Shown: piece after piece, positions 51,266 through 60,112 of the stretch
Numbering within the stretch: position 1 is the stretch's first letter
Layout: every line of letters starts with the position of its first letter
Origin: Actinophytocola sp.
GTDB taxonomy: Bacteria > Actinomycetota > Actinomycetes > Mycobacteriales > Pseudonocardiaceae
DNA: 62,411 bases
NCBI RefSeq assembly: GCF_009379765.1
Contig: NZ_WHTD01000029.1
Location: forward strand, 1 to 62,411
Direction of reading: 5' to 3'
The notes under the pieces: model-generated
What the model saw: the letters and a program-made list of their open reading frames with translations, nothing else
Database searches by the model: none
Told to the model about the DNA's origin: nothing
Translations under genes and position numbers: made by a program

Positions 51266-51488
51266 TTATCCACATGTGGGTTAACCCGCACGGGGAGCCC
51301 GCCGGACGACACGCCGACAAGGCATTTTCACGCGACACGCCGCAGTCGGACCGGTTAGTTTTTCCACAACCTGTACACAAGCCCTGAGCTGCGCGTTTAT
51401 CGTATGTTGAGAGAGCTGTCCACAAGTTGTCCCCACCTTCTCTCCGCCCTGGGGTTCGTTGCGCGCATGCATCCCCAGGCTGTCCACA
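51266..51488. promoter_or_regulatory. DnaA-box-like cluster upstream of dnaB
   Basis: The rest of the 500-base rplI-dnaB gap has no gene. It holds TTATCCACA (51266-51274) directly followed by TGTGGGTTAA in inverted order, a TTTCCACA at 51360, CTGTCCACA (51416-51424), TTGTCCCCA (51427-51435) and CTGTCCACA (51480-51488). One equals the E. coli-type R1 box; the others differ by one or two bases. CTGTACACAA (51371) is also similar. The density is high for GC-rich DNA. It may link dnaB expression to DnaA, or reflect origin-proximal location. Confidence 0.5.
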
Positions 51489-51686
51489 GAAGCGTCCCCA
51501 GCAGGGTTTGGCATGACTCGATCAAGACCCCTAACCTCTCGCGTGGCTCCTAGCTCTGTGTAGGCGCAGCGCTCCCCGTCACCCCACTCGCGACACGCCG
51601 GTGGGCCCGGGGTCCTTGCTGCCATCGCCGCGGGTGCCTAACGTGTAGTATCGAACACCTGTGCGATGTTCTAGGAGGGGTTCTCG

Positions 51687-53060
51687 GTGGCGCTGACCGA
51701 TGATCGGCCACCCGCGGCCGCTCCCGCGGGGAGTGGGCTCGACCGGCAGCCGCCGCAGGATCTGGCAGCGGAACAGAGCGTGTTGGGCGGCATGATGCTG
51801 TCCAAGGACGCCATCGCCGACGTGGTCGAGGTGCTCCGCCCAGGGGACTTCTACCGGCCGGCGCACCAGATGGTCTACGACTGTGTGCTCGACCTCTACG
51901 GCCGAGGCGAGCCGGCCGACGCCGTCACCGTGGCCGCGGAGCTGGAGCGACGCAGCGAGCTGCTCCGCGTCGGCGGGGCGCCGTACCTGCACACGTTGAT
52001 CGCGACGGTGCCGACGGCGGCGAACGCCGGGTACTACGCGGAGATCGTGGCGGAGAAGGCCATTCTCCGGCGCCTCGTCGAGGCCGGCACCCGGATCGTG
52101 CAGCTGGGCTACGCCGGCGCCGAGGGCGCGGACGTCAACGAGGTGGTCGACCGCGCGCAGTCGTCCATCTACGAGGTCACCGAGCGCCGGATGAGCGAGG
52201 ACTACGTCGCGCTCGAGGAGCTCCTGCAGCCGACCATGGACGAGATCGACGCCATCGCCTCCCGTGGCGGCTCGTCGCTGGGCGTACCAACGGGGTTCGA
52301 AGACCTGGACGCGGTCACCAACGGCCTGCACCCCGGCCAGATGATCATCGTGGCCGCCCGGCCCGGCATCGGCAAGTCGACGCTGGGCCTCGACTTCACC
52401 CGGTCCTGTTCGGTGAAGCACGGGATGACCAGCGTCATCTTCTCGCTGGAGATGAGCCGCACCGAGATCGTGATGCGCATGCTCTCGGCGGAGGCCAAGA
52501 TCCGCCTGGCCGACATGCGCGGCGGCCGCATGACCGACGACGACTGGACGAGGCTGGCCCGCCGGATGAGCGAGGTCAGCGAGGCGCCGCTGTTCGTGGA
52601 CGACTCCCCGAACCTGACGATGATGGAGATCCGCGCGAAGGCACGGCGCCTCAAGCAAAGGCACGACCTCAAGCTCATCGTGGTCGACTACATGCAGCTG
52701 ATGACGTCCGGCAAGCGGGTGGAGAGTCGCCAGCAGGAGGTCTCGGAGTTCTCGAGGCAGCTGAAGCTGCTGGCCAAGGAGCTGGAAGTGCCCGTCGTGG
52801 CGATCAGCCAGCTGAACCGTGGCCCCGAGCAGCGCACGGACAAGCGGCCGATGCTGGCCGACCTGCGTGAGTCCGGCTCCCTGGAGCAGGACGCGGACAT
52901 CGTGATCCTGATCAACCGCCCGGACGCCTGGGAACGCGACGACCCGAGGGCGGGCGAGGCCGACCTGATCCTGGCCAAGCACCGAGCGGGCCCCACCGCG
53001 ACGGTGACCGTCGCGCACCAGCTGCACTACTCCCGCTTCGCGGACCTCGCCCAGGGCTGA
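51687..53060 (+). CDS. dnaB: Replicative DNA helicase DnaB
   Basis: A 457-residue hexameric helicase. The N-terminal domain runs PPQDLAAEQSVLGGMMLSKD; the linker is near 180. The RecA-like C-terminal domain has Walker A ARPGIGKSTL (near 230), Walker B LKLIVVDYMQLM (near 330), QLNRGPEQR, and arginine-finger region SLEQDADIVILINR. It is continuous, with no intein, unlike the M. tuberculosis gene. GTG 51687 follows GGAGGGGTTCTCG. Its upstream region has the DnaA-box-like cluster. Confidence 0.97.
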   Translation: MALTDDRPPAAAPAGSGLDRQPPQDLAAEQSVLGGMMLSKDAIADVVEVLRPGDFYRPAHQMVYDCVLDLYGRGEPADAVTVAAELERRSELLRVGGAPYLHTLIATVPTAANAGYYAEIVAEKAILRRLVEAGTRIVQLGYAGAEGADVNEVVDRAQSSIYEVTERRMSEDYVALEELLQPTMDEIDAIASRGGSSLGVPTGFEDLDAVTNGLHPGQMIIVAARPGIGKSTLGLDFTRSCSVKHGMTSVIFSLEMSRTEIVMRMLSAEAKIRLADMRGGRMTDDDWTRLARRMSEVSEAPLFVDDSPNLTMMEIRAKARRLKQRHDLKLIVVDYMQLMTSGKRVESRQQEVSEFSRQLKLLAKELEVPVVAISQLNRGPEQRTDKRPMLADLRESGSLEQDADIVILINRPDAWERDDPRAGEADLILAKHRAGPTATVTVAHQLHYSRFADLAQG

Positions 53061-53184
53061 CCCCGCCGCTTTCAGCCATCGCCACGGATGTAAGCGCACC
53101 AAATGGCAACGGATTCACCGCTACGGGGGTATGCGGCGCTTGCTCTGTCCATGGTGGACACGAGAGGCTGCACGGACATTCGTC

Positions 53185-54010
53185 ATGAGGTGCGGGGGCA
53201 CATGCGGATCCGAGGTTGTCGATGACTGTCGCCGTGCCGGTGTGCCGCACCTGGCCGAGGCCTGCTGGGCGGAGTTGGTCGCCGAGCTCGGGGTCGGGTT
53301 GCTGCTCATCCATGCGGACGGCGCCGTGCGGGCGACCTCCGAGGCCGCGGCCCAGCTCCTCGGGTGCGATCCCGGAGGTGCGCGGCCGGACGGCTGGCGG
53401 CTCCGCGACGATCACGGCGCACCGCTGCCCGAACTCCATGTCCTTGCGGCACAGGCAAGGGACGCGGACACGCCCGCGACCATCCCGGTCGTGGTCACCG
53501 CTCGGCACCCGCCGCCACGCAGATTGTGGCTCGAGCTCTACCCGGCAACCCTTCGCGAGGAACGACTTGTGCTCGTCGTGCTGCGGCCGGTGTACACGGA
53601 TATCTGGCGGGGCAAGGGTTTGCTCGATCCGCTAACCGGGCTCGCCAACCGCGTGCTCTTGTTCGACCGGCTCGACCAGGCGTTGCGCCGAGGCCGGGCG
53701 CGGGGGTCCGTCGTCACGTTCGTGCTCGCCGATCTTCGTGGGCTCGCTGCGTTGCCCGTCGAGGACGGGGACCGGTTGCTGCGCACGGTCGCCGAGCGGC
53801 TGACCGGCGGGCTGCGTGAGGACCACACCGTCGCCCGGTACGGCGGCGGCGTTCGCCGTCGTGGGGGAGCAGCCGCGGAACGCCGGGGGTGTGCTCGCGG
53901 AGCGGGTCTCCCGGCTCGTCGGGCATCCGGTGCGGGTGGGGTGGGCGACCAGCCACGGCGCCGACACCGTGTACGACCTCGTGTGTCAGGCCCAAAGACG
54001 GCTCGCATAG
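53185..54010 (+). pseudogene. PAS-GGDEF-type protein, frameshifted at the GGDEF signature
   Basis: From ATG 53185 a frame gives a PAS-like sensor part (VGLLLIHADGAVRATSEAAA) and the first half of a GGDEF domain (DPLTGLANRVLLFDRLDQAL, VVTFVLADLRGLAALPVEDG, EDHTVARYGGG). At about 53850 the frame shifts: the remaining segment FAVVGEQPRNAGGVLAERVS to DTVYDLVCQAQRRLA is in another frame and ends at 54010. Adding two bases restores 275 residues with the active-site motif reading YGG-x-EF. The cut lies in a CGGCGGCGGCG run, so both a real deletion and a sequence error are possible. As given, it cannot make cyclic-di-GMP. Confidence 0.75.
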
Positions 54011-54048
54011 CGAAGGGCCCGGGAACCCAACGGCTCCCGGGCCCTTCG
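54011..54048. terminator. Bidirectional terminator between convergent genes
   Basis: CGAAGGGCCCGGGA (54011-54024) and TCCCGGGCCCTTCG (54035-54048) make a perfect 14-bp stem with a 10-base loop. It lies immediately after the GGDEF gene stop and 13 bases after the stop of the large minus-strand gene, serving both. Confidence 0.85.
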
Positions 54049-54061
54049 TCATGGATCCCGA

Positions 54062-57000
54062 TCAGCCGATCGGGTGGGTGGTGAACAGGTTCGCCAGCGC
54101 GGCCCGCGTGTCGGACAGCGACGCGTCGTCCAGGGCGGACGTGGCGTCGACATCGGACAGCGCCGGGGCCTCGACCGGCAGGGTGTTCAGCGACGGGGCC
54201 TGCACGGCCGGCACCGCGGTGACATCGCCGACCGCCGGAACGGTGGGCACCACCTGGGTGACGTCGGTCAGGCCGGCCACCTGCGGCGCCGCCGGGAGGG
54301 CGGGCATCTGGGTGGTCACGTCGGCGAGGTCACCCACGGCGGGAACCGCCGGCAGCAGGGTGGTCGCGTCGGTGGCGTCGCCCACGGCCGGGAACGACTC
54401 CGTGGCACCGGACAGCATGGTCGGCGCACCGGCCAGCTCGTCGCTGATCGGCAGCTCCTCCAGCGGGATCTCGTTCATCGGCACGTCACCGACGGCGGGC
54501 AGGCCCACCGGCAGCTCGGACGCCGAACGGGCGTCGCCCAGGCTGAGCGCGCCGGCCGGCACCGCCAGCACGGCGGCGGCCGGGTCGGCGGCCGGGTCGG
54601 CGGCACTGAACAGCGTGCCGCTGACCGTCTCGAACGGGATGTCCTGGCGGGACCGCGGCATCGGGTACGGGAGGATGTGGTACTCGTCCGCACCGGTGAC
54701 CGTGTCGGCGACCTCGGTCACCCGGTCCTGGCCGGGGAGCCCGGTCATGCCGTCCGCGAACCCGGTCAGCACCCCGCTGAACGACCCCGCGAACGGGGTC
54801 AGCTCGGCGGCCGGCAGCGCGACGTCACGCGGCATCGAACGCCCCTGCGTCGGCAGGATCGACGGCAGCTCGGTCGGCGAGAGGCCGCCGCTCACCGGCA
54901 GGTCCAGCTGCGGCTGGCCCTCGCCGACGGACAGCTCGCTGTCGTTGGCCGACTCGGTGATCGCCTGGGCGAGCACCTCCACCGGCACGTCGTAGACCGG
55001 CGCGTTGGCGCCGACCGGCAGCGTGCCGTCGATGCCGGAGAGCGAGCCGAACTCGCCGCTCGTGGTGGACGTGCCACCGACCGAGCCCTCGCTCACGTTG
55101 TCGCCGGACGCCACCGACTGGCTCTCCACCGCGGAGACCGCGTCGCCGAACGGCTGCGCGACCGCGCCCGCCGGCACGTCGACCAGGTTTCCGGACAGGA
55201 AGCCGGCGTCACCCGCGGTGTCGATGTCACCGCCCGAGGTGGCGTCGCTGTCGTTGTCTGCCACGGACGAGTTGACCCCGCCCACGCCGGACGCGACCGC
55301 CGCGAAGCTCTGCGCGACCGGCAGGGCCTGCGGGCTGACGACGTTGCCGGAGATGAGGCCGGCGGTGCCGTCGGTCTCGGTGTCGCCACCCGCGGTGGAC
55401 TCGGTGTCCGAGGACGCGGCCGAGTCGTTGAGACCCAGCGCCGCGGCGGACTCGCCGAACGCCTGGGCGGCCGAGCCGACCGGGGCCGAAACGACGTTGC
55501 CCGAGCCGGCGGAGTTGGCGCCGTCGCTCATGTTGTCGCCACCGGCGGTGGTCTCGGTGTCGGCGATGGCTGCCTGCTGGCCCGCGGCGAGACCGCTGAC
55601 GCCGGTCCCGAACACCTGGGCCGGGACGGACACCGGAACCGTGCCGATGTTGCCGGAGCCGAGGCCCGCCGTACCGGTGGCCTTGTTGTCGCCGCCGGCC
55701 GTGACCACGTTGTCGGTCGCGGCCATGGCCTCGGTGAAGGCCACCGCGCCCGCGCTGTTGCCGAACGCCTGCGCCGCGCCCGCGACCGGAGTGCTCACCA
55801 GGTTGGAGGCGAGCAGACCGTTGTCGTCGTCGGTGTTGCTGCCGCCGCCGGTGGTCGTCTCCTTGGTCTCGACGGCCGCGGCCTGGGCGCCACCGGCAGC
55901 CGCGCCGGTGTTGCCGAAGCCCTCGACCGGGAGCGAGACGGGCGTGGTGACCGCGTTGCCGCCACCGGCGGAGTCGTCACCGGTGGTACCGGTGTTGCCG
56001 CCCGCGGTCGAGGTCACGTCGTTGACGGAGTCGGCCGAGGCGGCACCCGCGCCGGCCGCGGCGTTGGTGAACACCTCCGCCGGGCCGCCGACGGGGGCGG
56101 TGGCGGTGGTGCCGGACAGCACGCTGTCGTGGCCACGCGTGTACGAGTCGCCGCCCGCGGTCGAGTCGACCGTGTTGTCGGCCGTGGCCTCGGCGTTGCC
56201 CACAGCGGCCGCGGCGTTGCCGAAGCCGTCGGCGGGCAGTGCCACCGGCGCGTGCGCGATCGAGCCGGACGCGACCGAGCCCTCACCGGTGCTGCGGTTG
56301 CCGCCGCCCGCGTCGGTCTCGGTGCTGCTGGTGCAGTCCGCGGAGGAGCCGCCGGCCGCCGCACCCGCGTTGCCGCAGAGCAGGACCGGACCGCTGGCCG
56401 CGGGCTGCGCGACGTTGCCCGCGAGCAGCGCCGGGTCGCCGTTGGTCTCGATGTAGGTCGGCACGCCGTAGAGGCCGGGCCGCTCCTTGCCCGCCTGGGC
56501 GTCCGCGGTGGAGTCGGACTCCGCGTCGGACTTGCCGAGGCCCGCGACCGCGTTCCCGTTGAGCTCGACCGGGGTGGCGACCGGCACGCCCGCGGCGTTG
56601 CCCGAGCCCGCGCTGTCCATGCCGGAGGTGAGCACGTAGCCACCCGAGGTCGCCGAGGTCTCCGCCTCGGACATGGCCTCGGACCTGCCGGCGCCGGCGA
56701 TCGCGTTGCCGGTGACCTGCACCGGGGTGGCACCGTGGCCGGCGACGGCGTTGCCGGCCAGGAAGCCGTTGCTGCCGTCGGTGGTGACGTCGCTCGTCGC
56801 GGTCGTCTCGTGCGTCGCGGAGCTCTCCGCGGACGCCTTGCCCAGCGCGGCGATCGCGTTGCCGGTGATCTGGATCGGCGCGGCGTAGTCGAGGTCGACC
56901 ACGTTGCCGCCGAGGAAGGTGCCCTCGCCGTTGGTCACGACGTTCTCGTGGCCGGCGTCGTACCGCGTGTGGGACTCGTCCTCGACCTCGGCCTTGCCGG

Positions 57001-57601
57001 CGATCGCGACCGCGTTGCCGGTGATGACCACCGGCACGACCACGTCGCCGTCGACCCGGTTGCCGGCCAGCACGCCCTCGACGTCGGGCAGACCGGGCGT
57101 CCGCGGGAGCGCGGGGGTGCTCGGGACGTTCAGGCCCGCCTTGGCGGCGGTGGCCTCGGCCTTGTCCGTGAGCGGTGTGGCCTTGTCCGTGACCCTGTCC
57201 GTGACCGGCTGGGCCTGGTCGGTCACCTTGGCGGTGACGCCGTCGACGACGGGCTGGGCCTGGTCGGTGACCTTGCCGGCGACCGGGGCCGCGGCCTGCC
57301 GGGCCTTGTCCACCACGGGCGCGACGGCCGGGGCGGCCTTGTCCGCCATCGGCACGGCGCCGGTCAGGTCGGCGACGCTGACCCGGAGGTCCTTGTGGAT
57401 CGTCGGCACGGCCTTCTGGCCGAACGGCGTGCCGAGCGCGTTGTTGTCGATGTGGACGGGGACGGTGATCGAACCGTCAAGCGGCGATGCCGGCTTGTCC
57501 GGGTTGACGTCCTCGTCGGCAGAAGCGATGCCGGTACCCAGCATCAGCAAACCACCAGTGACTAGCGCGGTCTGGAGACCCCGCTTCGCCCAGGTTTGCA
57601 T
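54062..57601 (-). CDS. Large secreted chaplin-like repeat protein (1,179 aa)
   Basis: A 1,179-residue exported protein. The signal peptide is residues 1-28 (QTALVTGGLLMLGTGIASAD). Residues 85-190 are Ala/Lys-rich helices with repeats of VTDQAQPV. Residues about 190-860 hold some 13 tandem repeats of about 50 residues. Each has the pattern (L)xGNxVxxPVxxPVxxxGNAxAxxG, resembling the chaplin domain, followed by an acidic Ser/Thr/Asp/Gly linker such as TAGGD. One repeat carries a Cys pair (LLCGNAGAAAGGSSADC), as in short chaplins. Residues 900-1,179 are Pro/Val-rich with PAVGDV/PAVPAVGD repeats. No LPxTG or membrane anchor is seen. Likely a surface or hydrophobic-layer protein; amyloid behaviour is inference. 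Confidence 0.8.
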   Translation of the reverse strand: MQTWAKRGLQTALVTGGLLMLGTGIASADEDVNPDKPASPLDGSITVPVHIDNNALGTPFGQKAVPTIHKDLRVSVADLTGAVPMADKAAPAVAPVVDKARQAAAPVAGKVTDQAQPVVDGVTAKVTDQAQPVTDRVTDKATPLTDKAEATAAKAGLNVPSTPALPRTPGLPDVEGVLAGNRVDGDVVVPVVITGNAVAIAGKAEVEDESHTRYDAGHENVVTNGEGTFLGGNVVDLDYAAPIQITGNAIAALGKASAESSATHETTATSDVTTDGSNGFLAGNAVAGHGATPVQVTGNAIAGAGRSEAMSEAETSATSGGYVLTSGMDSAGSGNAAGVPVATPVELNGNAVAGLGKSDAESDSTADAQAGKERPGLYGVPTYIETNGDPALLAGNVAQPAASGPVLLCGNAGAAAGGSSADCTSSTETDAGGGNRSTGEGSVASGSIAHAPVALPADGFGNAAAAVGNAEATADNTVDSTAGGDSYTRGHDSVLSGTTATAPVGGPAEVFTNAAAGAGAASADSVNDVTSTAGGNTGTTGDDSAGGGNAVTTPVSLPVEGFGNTGAAAGGAQAAAVETKETTTGGGSNTDDDNGLLASNLVSTPVAGAAQAFGNSAGAVAFTEAMAATDNVVTAGGDNKATGTAGLGSGNIGTVPVSVPAQVFGTGVSGLAAGQQAAIADTETTAGGDNMSDGANSAGSGNVVSAPVGSAAQAFGESAAALGLNDSAASSDTESTAGGDTETDGTAGLISGNVVSPQALPVAQSFAAVASGVGGVNSSVADNDSDATSGGDIDTAGDAGFLSGNLVDVPAGAVAQPFGDAVSAVESQSVASGDNVSEGSVGGTSTTSGEFGSLSGIDGTLPVGANAPVYDVPVEVLAQAITESANDSELSVGEGQPQLDLPVSGGLSPTELPSILPTQGRSMPRDVALPAAELTPFAGSFSGVLTGFADGMTGLPGQDRVTEVADTVTGADEYHILPYPMPRSRQDIPFETVSGTLFSAADPAADPAAAVLAVPAGALSLGDARSASELPVGLPAVGDVPMNEIPLEELPISDELAGAPTMLSGATESFPAVGDATDATTLLPAVPAVGDLADVTTQMPALPAAPQVAGLTDVTQVVPTVPAVGDVTAVPAVQAPSLNTLPVEAPALSDVDATSALDDASLSDTRAALANLFTTHPIG

Positions 57602-57797
57602 CGTGTGATGCTCCTTTCGTATTTCCCTTGGGGGTTTTGGCGGGTGGCCGGACACGGGTCGACGTGGAGACGCGTGTCGGGGCAGACGACCACCCGGGTC
57701 GGAGGCGGGCAGGAGCCCGCGGGGGATGGGCGCGGCACCGCACGGCGGTGCACCGGGCACACCGAGCACCTGGGCTCGGGCCGGTCGCGCCGCTTAC

Positions 57798-58616
57798 TCA
57801 GTCAGGGCTGACGCCGGGCTGTGCGCCGACGCGCCCGAAAGTGGTGGCCACGGTGGCGGGCACGGTGAGCCCGCGAACCAGCGCGGTCGCGCGGTCCTGC
57901 CACGGAAGCGCCGCGAACAGCGACGGGTCGGCCGGGTTGCCGGTGGAGCCGTTGTGGCTCGAGGTCGGCACGGTCGGCAGAGCCGGCAGAGCCGGCGCGA
58001 ACGGCGTCGGCCAGGTCGGGAGATCCGGGGAGGACGGCGCGCCCGGATCCGGCGAGCCACGCCGGGACATGCCGTCCGAGTGCGCGCGGCCGGTGGCGGT
58101 GTGCTCGGCCGTCCGGTCCGGGTCGACGCCGGCGGTGGCGACGGAGCCGGACCCCGCGGCGGCCGGCGAGCTCGCGGGGCTGTCCGACCGGCCGAGGCCG
58201 CTGTCGTCGCCCGGCGCCCGCACGTCGCCGCCGATGCCCTCGATGTCGCCGTGGACGCCGCACAGCTTGTCCGCACACTGCGGTAGCTGCTCGACGCGGT
58301 CCGAGGCGCGCTCGCCGAACCGGTCGGCCGCCTCGTTGACCTTCTCGCCGAACTCCCCGAGCGGGTTCTTCGGCGGCGGGGTGTCGCGCAGGTTGTCGAC
58401 GACCGAGTGCACCGCGTCGGAGACGGGCGCGACGACGGTGGTGACGACCGGGATCTCGGGAGCGGTCGGCGCCGTGTCGGCGGACGCCCCCGTGGTCGAC
58501 AGGCACCAGGCGATGGCGGTTCCGGCGGCTGCGCCGCCGACGACCGTCAACGTGCGTACGACGACGCGCCGCGCGAACGCGGCCGTCTCCCGCACACTGC
58601 TGGTCGCCTGGTCCAC
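57798..58616 (-). CDS. Secreted hypothetical protein upstream of the repeat-protein gene
   Basis: A 272-residue protein. Residues 20-46 form a hydrophobic signal segment (VVRTLTVVGGAAAGTAIAWC) with cleavage near ASADT. A Cys pair lies at QLPQCADKLCGVHGD. The rest is low complexity Pro/Ser/Gly/Asp-rich, with PALPALPTVPT near the end. GTG 58616. It is on the same strand, 196 bases before the large repeat gene (57601), and its composition is similar, so they probably act together at the cell surface. No named family. Confidence 0.75.
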   Translation of the reverse strand: MDQATSSVRETAAFARRVVVRTLTVVGGAAAGTAIAWCLSTTGASADTAPTAPEIPVVTTVVAPVSDAVHSVVDNLRDTPPPKNPLGEFGEKVNEAADRFGERASDRVEQLPQCADKLCGVHGDIEGIGGDVRAPGDDSGLGRSDSPASSPAAAGSGSVATAGVDPDRTAEHTATGRAHSDGMSRRGSPDPGAPSSPDLPTWPTPFAPALPALPTVPTSSHNGSTGNPADPSLFAALPWQDRATALVRGLTVPATVATTFGRVGAQPGVSPD

Positions 58617-58912
58617 TCAGAGTCCTTGTCTGGTTCGGAGCTCCGCCTGCGAACGCTTCGCACTCACTCGGTCACGTTTGGTTCCGGCGGGCCGTGCAGC
58701 AGGAGGTTTTCACTACGCGGGGCCGCAACGCACGCTCAACGCGGCTGAACCCCCTGATCGTGTGACGAACACAGTGTGTTTCCACAACTCACGAACCGTA
58801 GTCACCACAGGCGAGCGGCCATGTCGGCAAAATCCGTCCACAGGCACGAAAATGTGCCGACCGACCGCCGGATCACCTGCCGGACGTCCGAGTCGATCGA
58901 TACCGTTTCGAT

Positions 58913-60112
58913 GTGACCAGATCTCGTCGCGAGCAGAAGTCCTCGCGCAAGCCCCCGGCCGACGTCACCGAGCTTGTGCCCACAGGGCTTCGGGTCAGCG
59001 CGGCGCTGTCCTGGCGGTTCATCGTCGTCATCGCCGCGCTGTACGTCATCGTGTACCTGGCCGGCTACTTCTCGCACCTGATCGTGCCGATCGCGATCGC
59101 GTTGCTGCTGGCGGCGTTGATGGCGCCGGGTGTGGATCGCCTGGTGCGGTGGAGAGTTCCGCGCGGCGCGGCGTCGGCGATCGTGATGGTGCTGGGCATC
59201 GCGGTGGTCGGCGGGCTCATCACGTTCGTCATCATCACGTTCACCAACGGACTTCCCCAGCTGCAGCAACAGGTGTCCGACTCGCTCGACCAGATCCGTG
59301 ACTGGCTCACCACCGGGCCGCTGCACCTGCGCACCCAGCAGATCCAGTCGTTCATCAACGACACGGTCGACGCGATCCAGAGCAACCAGGCGGCGATCAC
59401 CGAGGGCGCGATCACCACCGCCACCACCATCGGCGAGATCCTCACCGGCCTGCTGCTCATCATGTTCGTCCTGATCTTCTTCCTCTACGACGGCCCGGGC
59501 ATCTGGACCTTCGTCACGCGCGCCGTCCCGCGGCGGGTCCGCGACCGCGTGGACGTGGCCGGCCGCCGCGGGTTCGCCGCGCTGGTCAGCTACGTGCGGG
59601 CCACGGCGGCCGTGGCGTTGGTCGACGCGGTCGGCATCGGCGTCGGGCTCGCGATCGTGGGGGTTCCCCTGGTGATCCCGTTGTCCGCGCTGGTGTTCCT
59701 GTCCGCGTTCGTGCCGATCATCGGTGCGGTGCTGGCCGGCACGGTCGCCGTCCTGATCGCGCTGGTGGCCAACGGCTTCGTCCAGGCACTGGTCGTGCTG
59801 GCCATCGTGATCGGGGTGATGCAGCTGGAGAGCCACGTGCTGCAGCCGTGGCTGCTCGGCCGCGCGGTTCGGCTGCACCCGCTCGCGGTGGTGCTCGCCA
59901 TCGCGGCCGGGTTGATCGCCGCCGGGATCGCCGGTGCGCTGCTGTCGGTGCCGCTGCTCGCCGTGCTCAACGCCGGCGTCAAGTCGTTGCTGACCGAGGA
60001 GGACGGCACCGACCCCGACCAGATCGACGTGCTGCACGCGCAGGAGACCGAGACACCCCAGGTGGAGGAGAAGAAGCCCGGCGACACCAAAGCGACGTGG
60101 GAACGACCGTGA
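58913..60112 (+). CDS. AI-2E (PerM/TqsA) family permease
   Basis: A 399-residue membrane protein with eight hydrophobic helices (FIVVIAALYVIVYLAGYF, LIVPIAIALLLAALMAP, GLLLIMFVLIFFLYDG, LVFLSAFVPIIGAVLAGTVA, and others). The sequence HVLQPWLLGRAVRLHPLAVV is the family signature, and SHLIVPIAIA is in the usual place. Cytoplasmic ends are charged. Proteins of this family include exporters of small signals and sodium antiporters. GTG 58913. Its stop overlaps the start of a sensor kinase (GTGA), so it may be part of that signalling unit. Confidence 0.9.
   Translation: MTRSRREQKSSRKPPADVTELVPTGLRVSAALSWRFIVVIAALYVIVYLAGYFSHLIVPIAIALLLAALMAPGVDRLVRWRVPRGAASAIVMVLGIAVVGGLITFVIITFTNGLPQLQQQVSDSLDQIRDWLTTGPLHLRTQQIQSFINDTVDAIQSNQAAITEGAITTATTIGEILTGLLLIMFVLIFFLYDGPGIWTFVTRAVPRRVRDRVDVAGRRGFAALVSYVRATAAVALVDAVGIGVGLAIVGVPLVIPLSALVFLSAFVPIIGAVLAGTVAVLIALVANGFVQALVVLAIVIGVMQLESHVLQPWLLGRAVRLHPLAVVLAIAAGLIAAGIAGALLSVPLLAVLNAGVKSLLTEEDGTDPDQIDVLHAQETETPQVEEKKPGDTKATWERP

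Noticed and set aside
51200..51700. Chromosomal origin oriC
   Set aside because: DnaA-box-like words are present, but dnaA, dnaN and an AT-rich unwinding region are absent, and oriC normally lies next to dnaA.
51687..53060. DnaB intein as in mycobacteria
   Set aside because: Walker A and the rest of the helicase are continuous over 457 residues with no inserted block.
54500..57000. Regular repeats suggesting a CRISPR array
   Set aside because: Period is about 150 bases, in frame, degenerate at DNA level and codes for protein repeats; no spacers or cas genes.
54074..57565. 1,163-codon plus-strand frame opposite the repeat protein
   Set aside because: Arg/Gly-rich low-complexity translation without signal or motifs; the minus-strand frame has a signal peptide and regular repeats.
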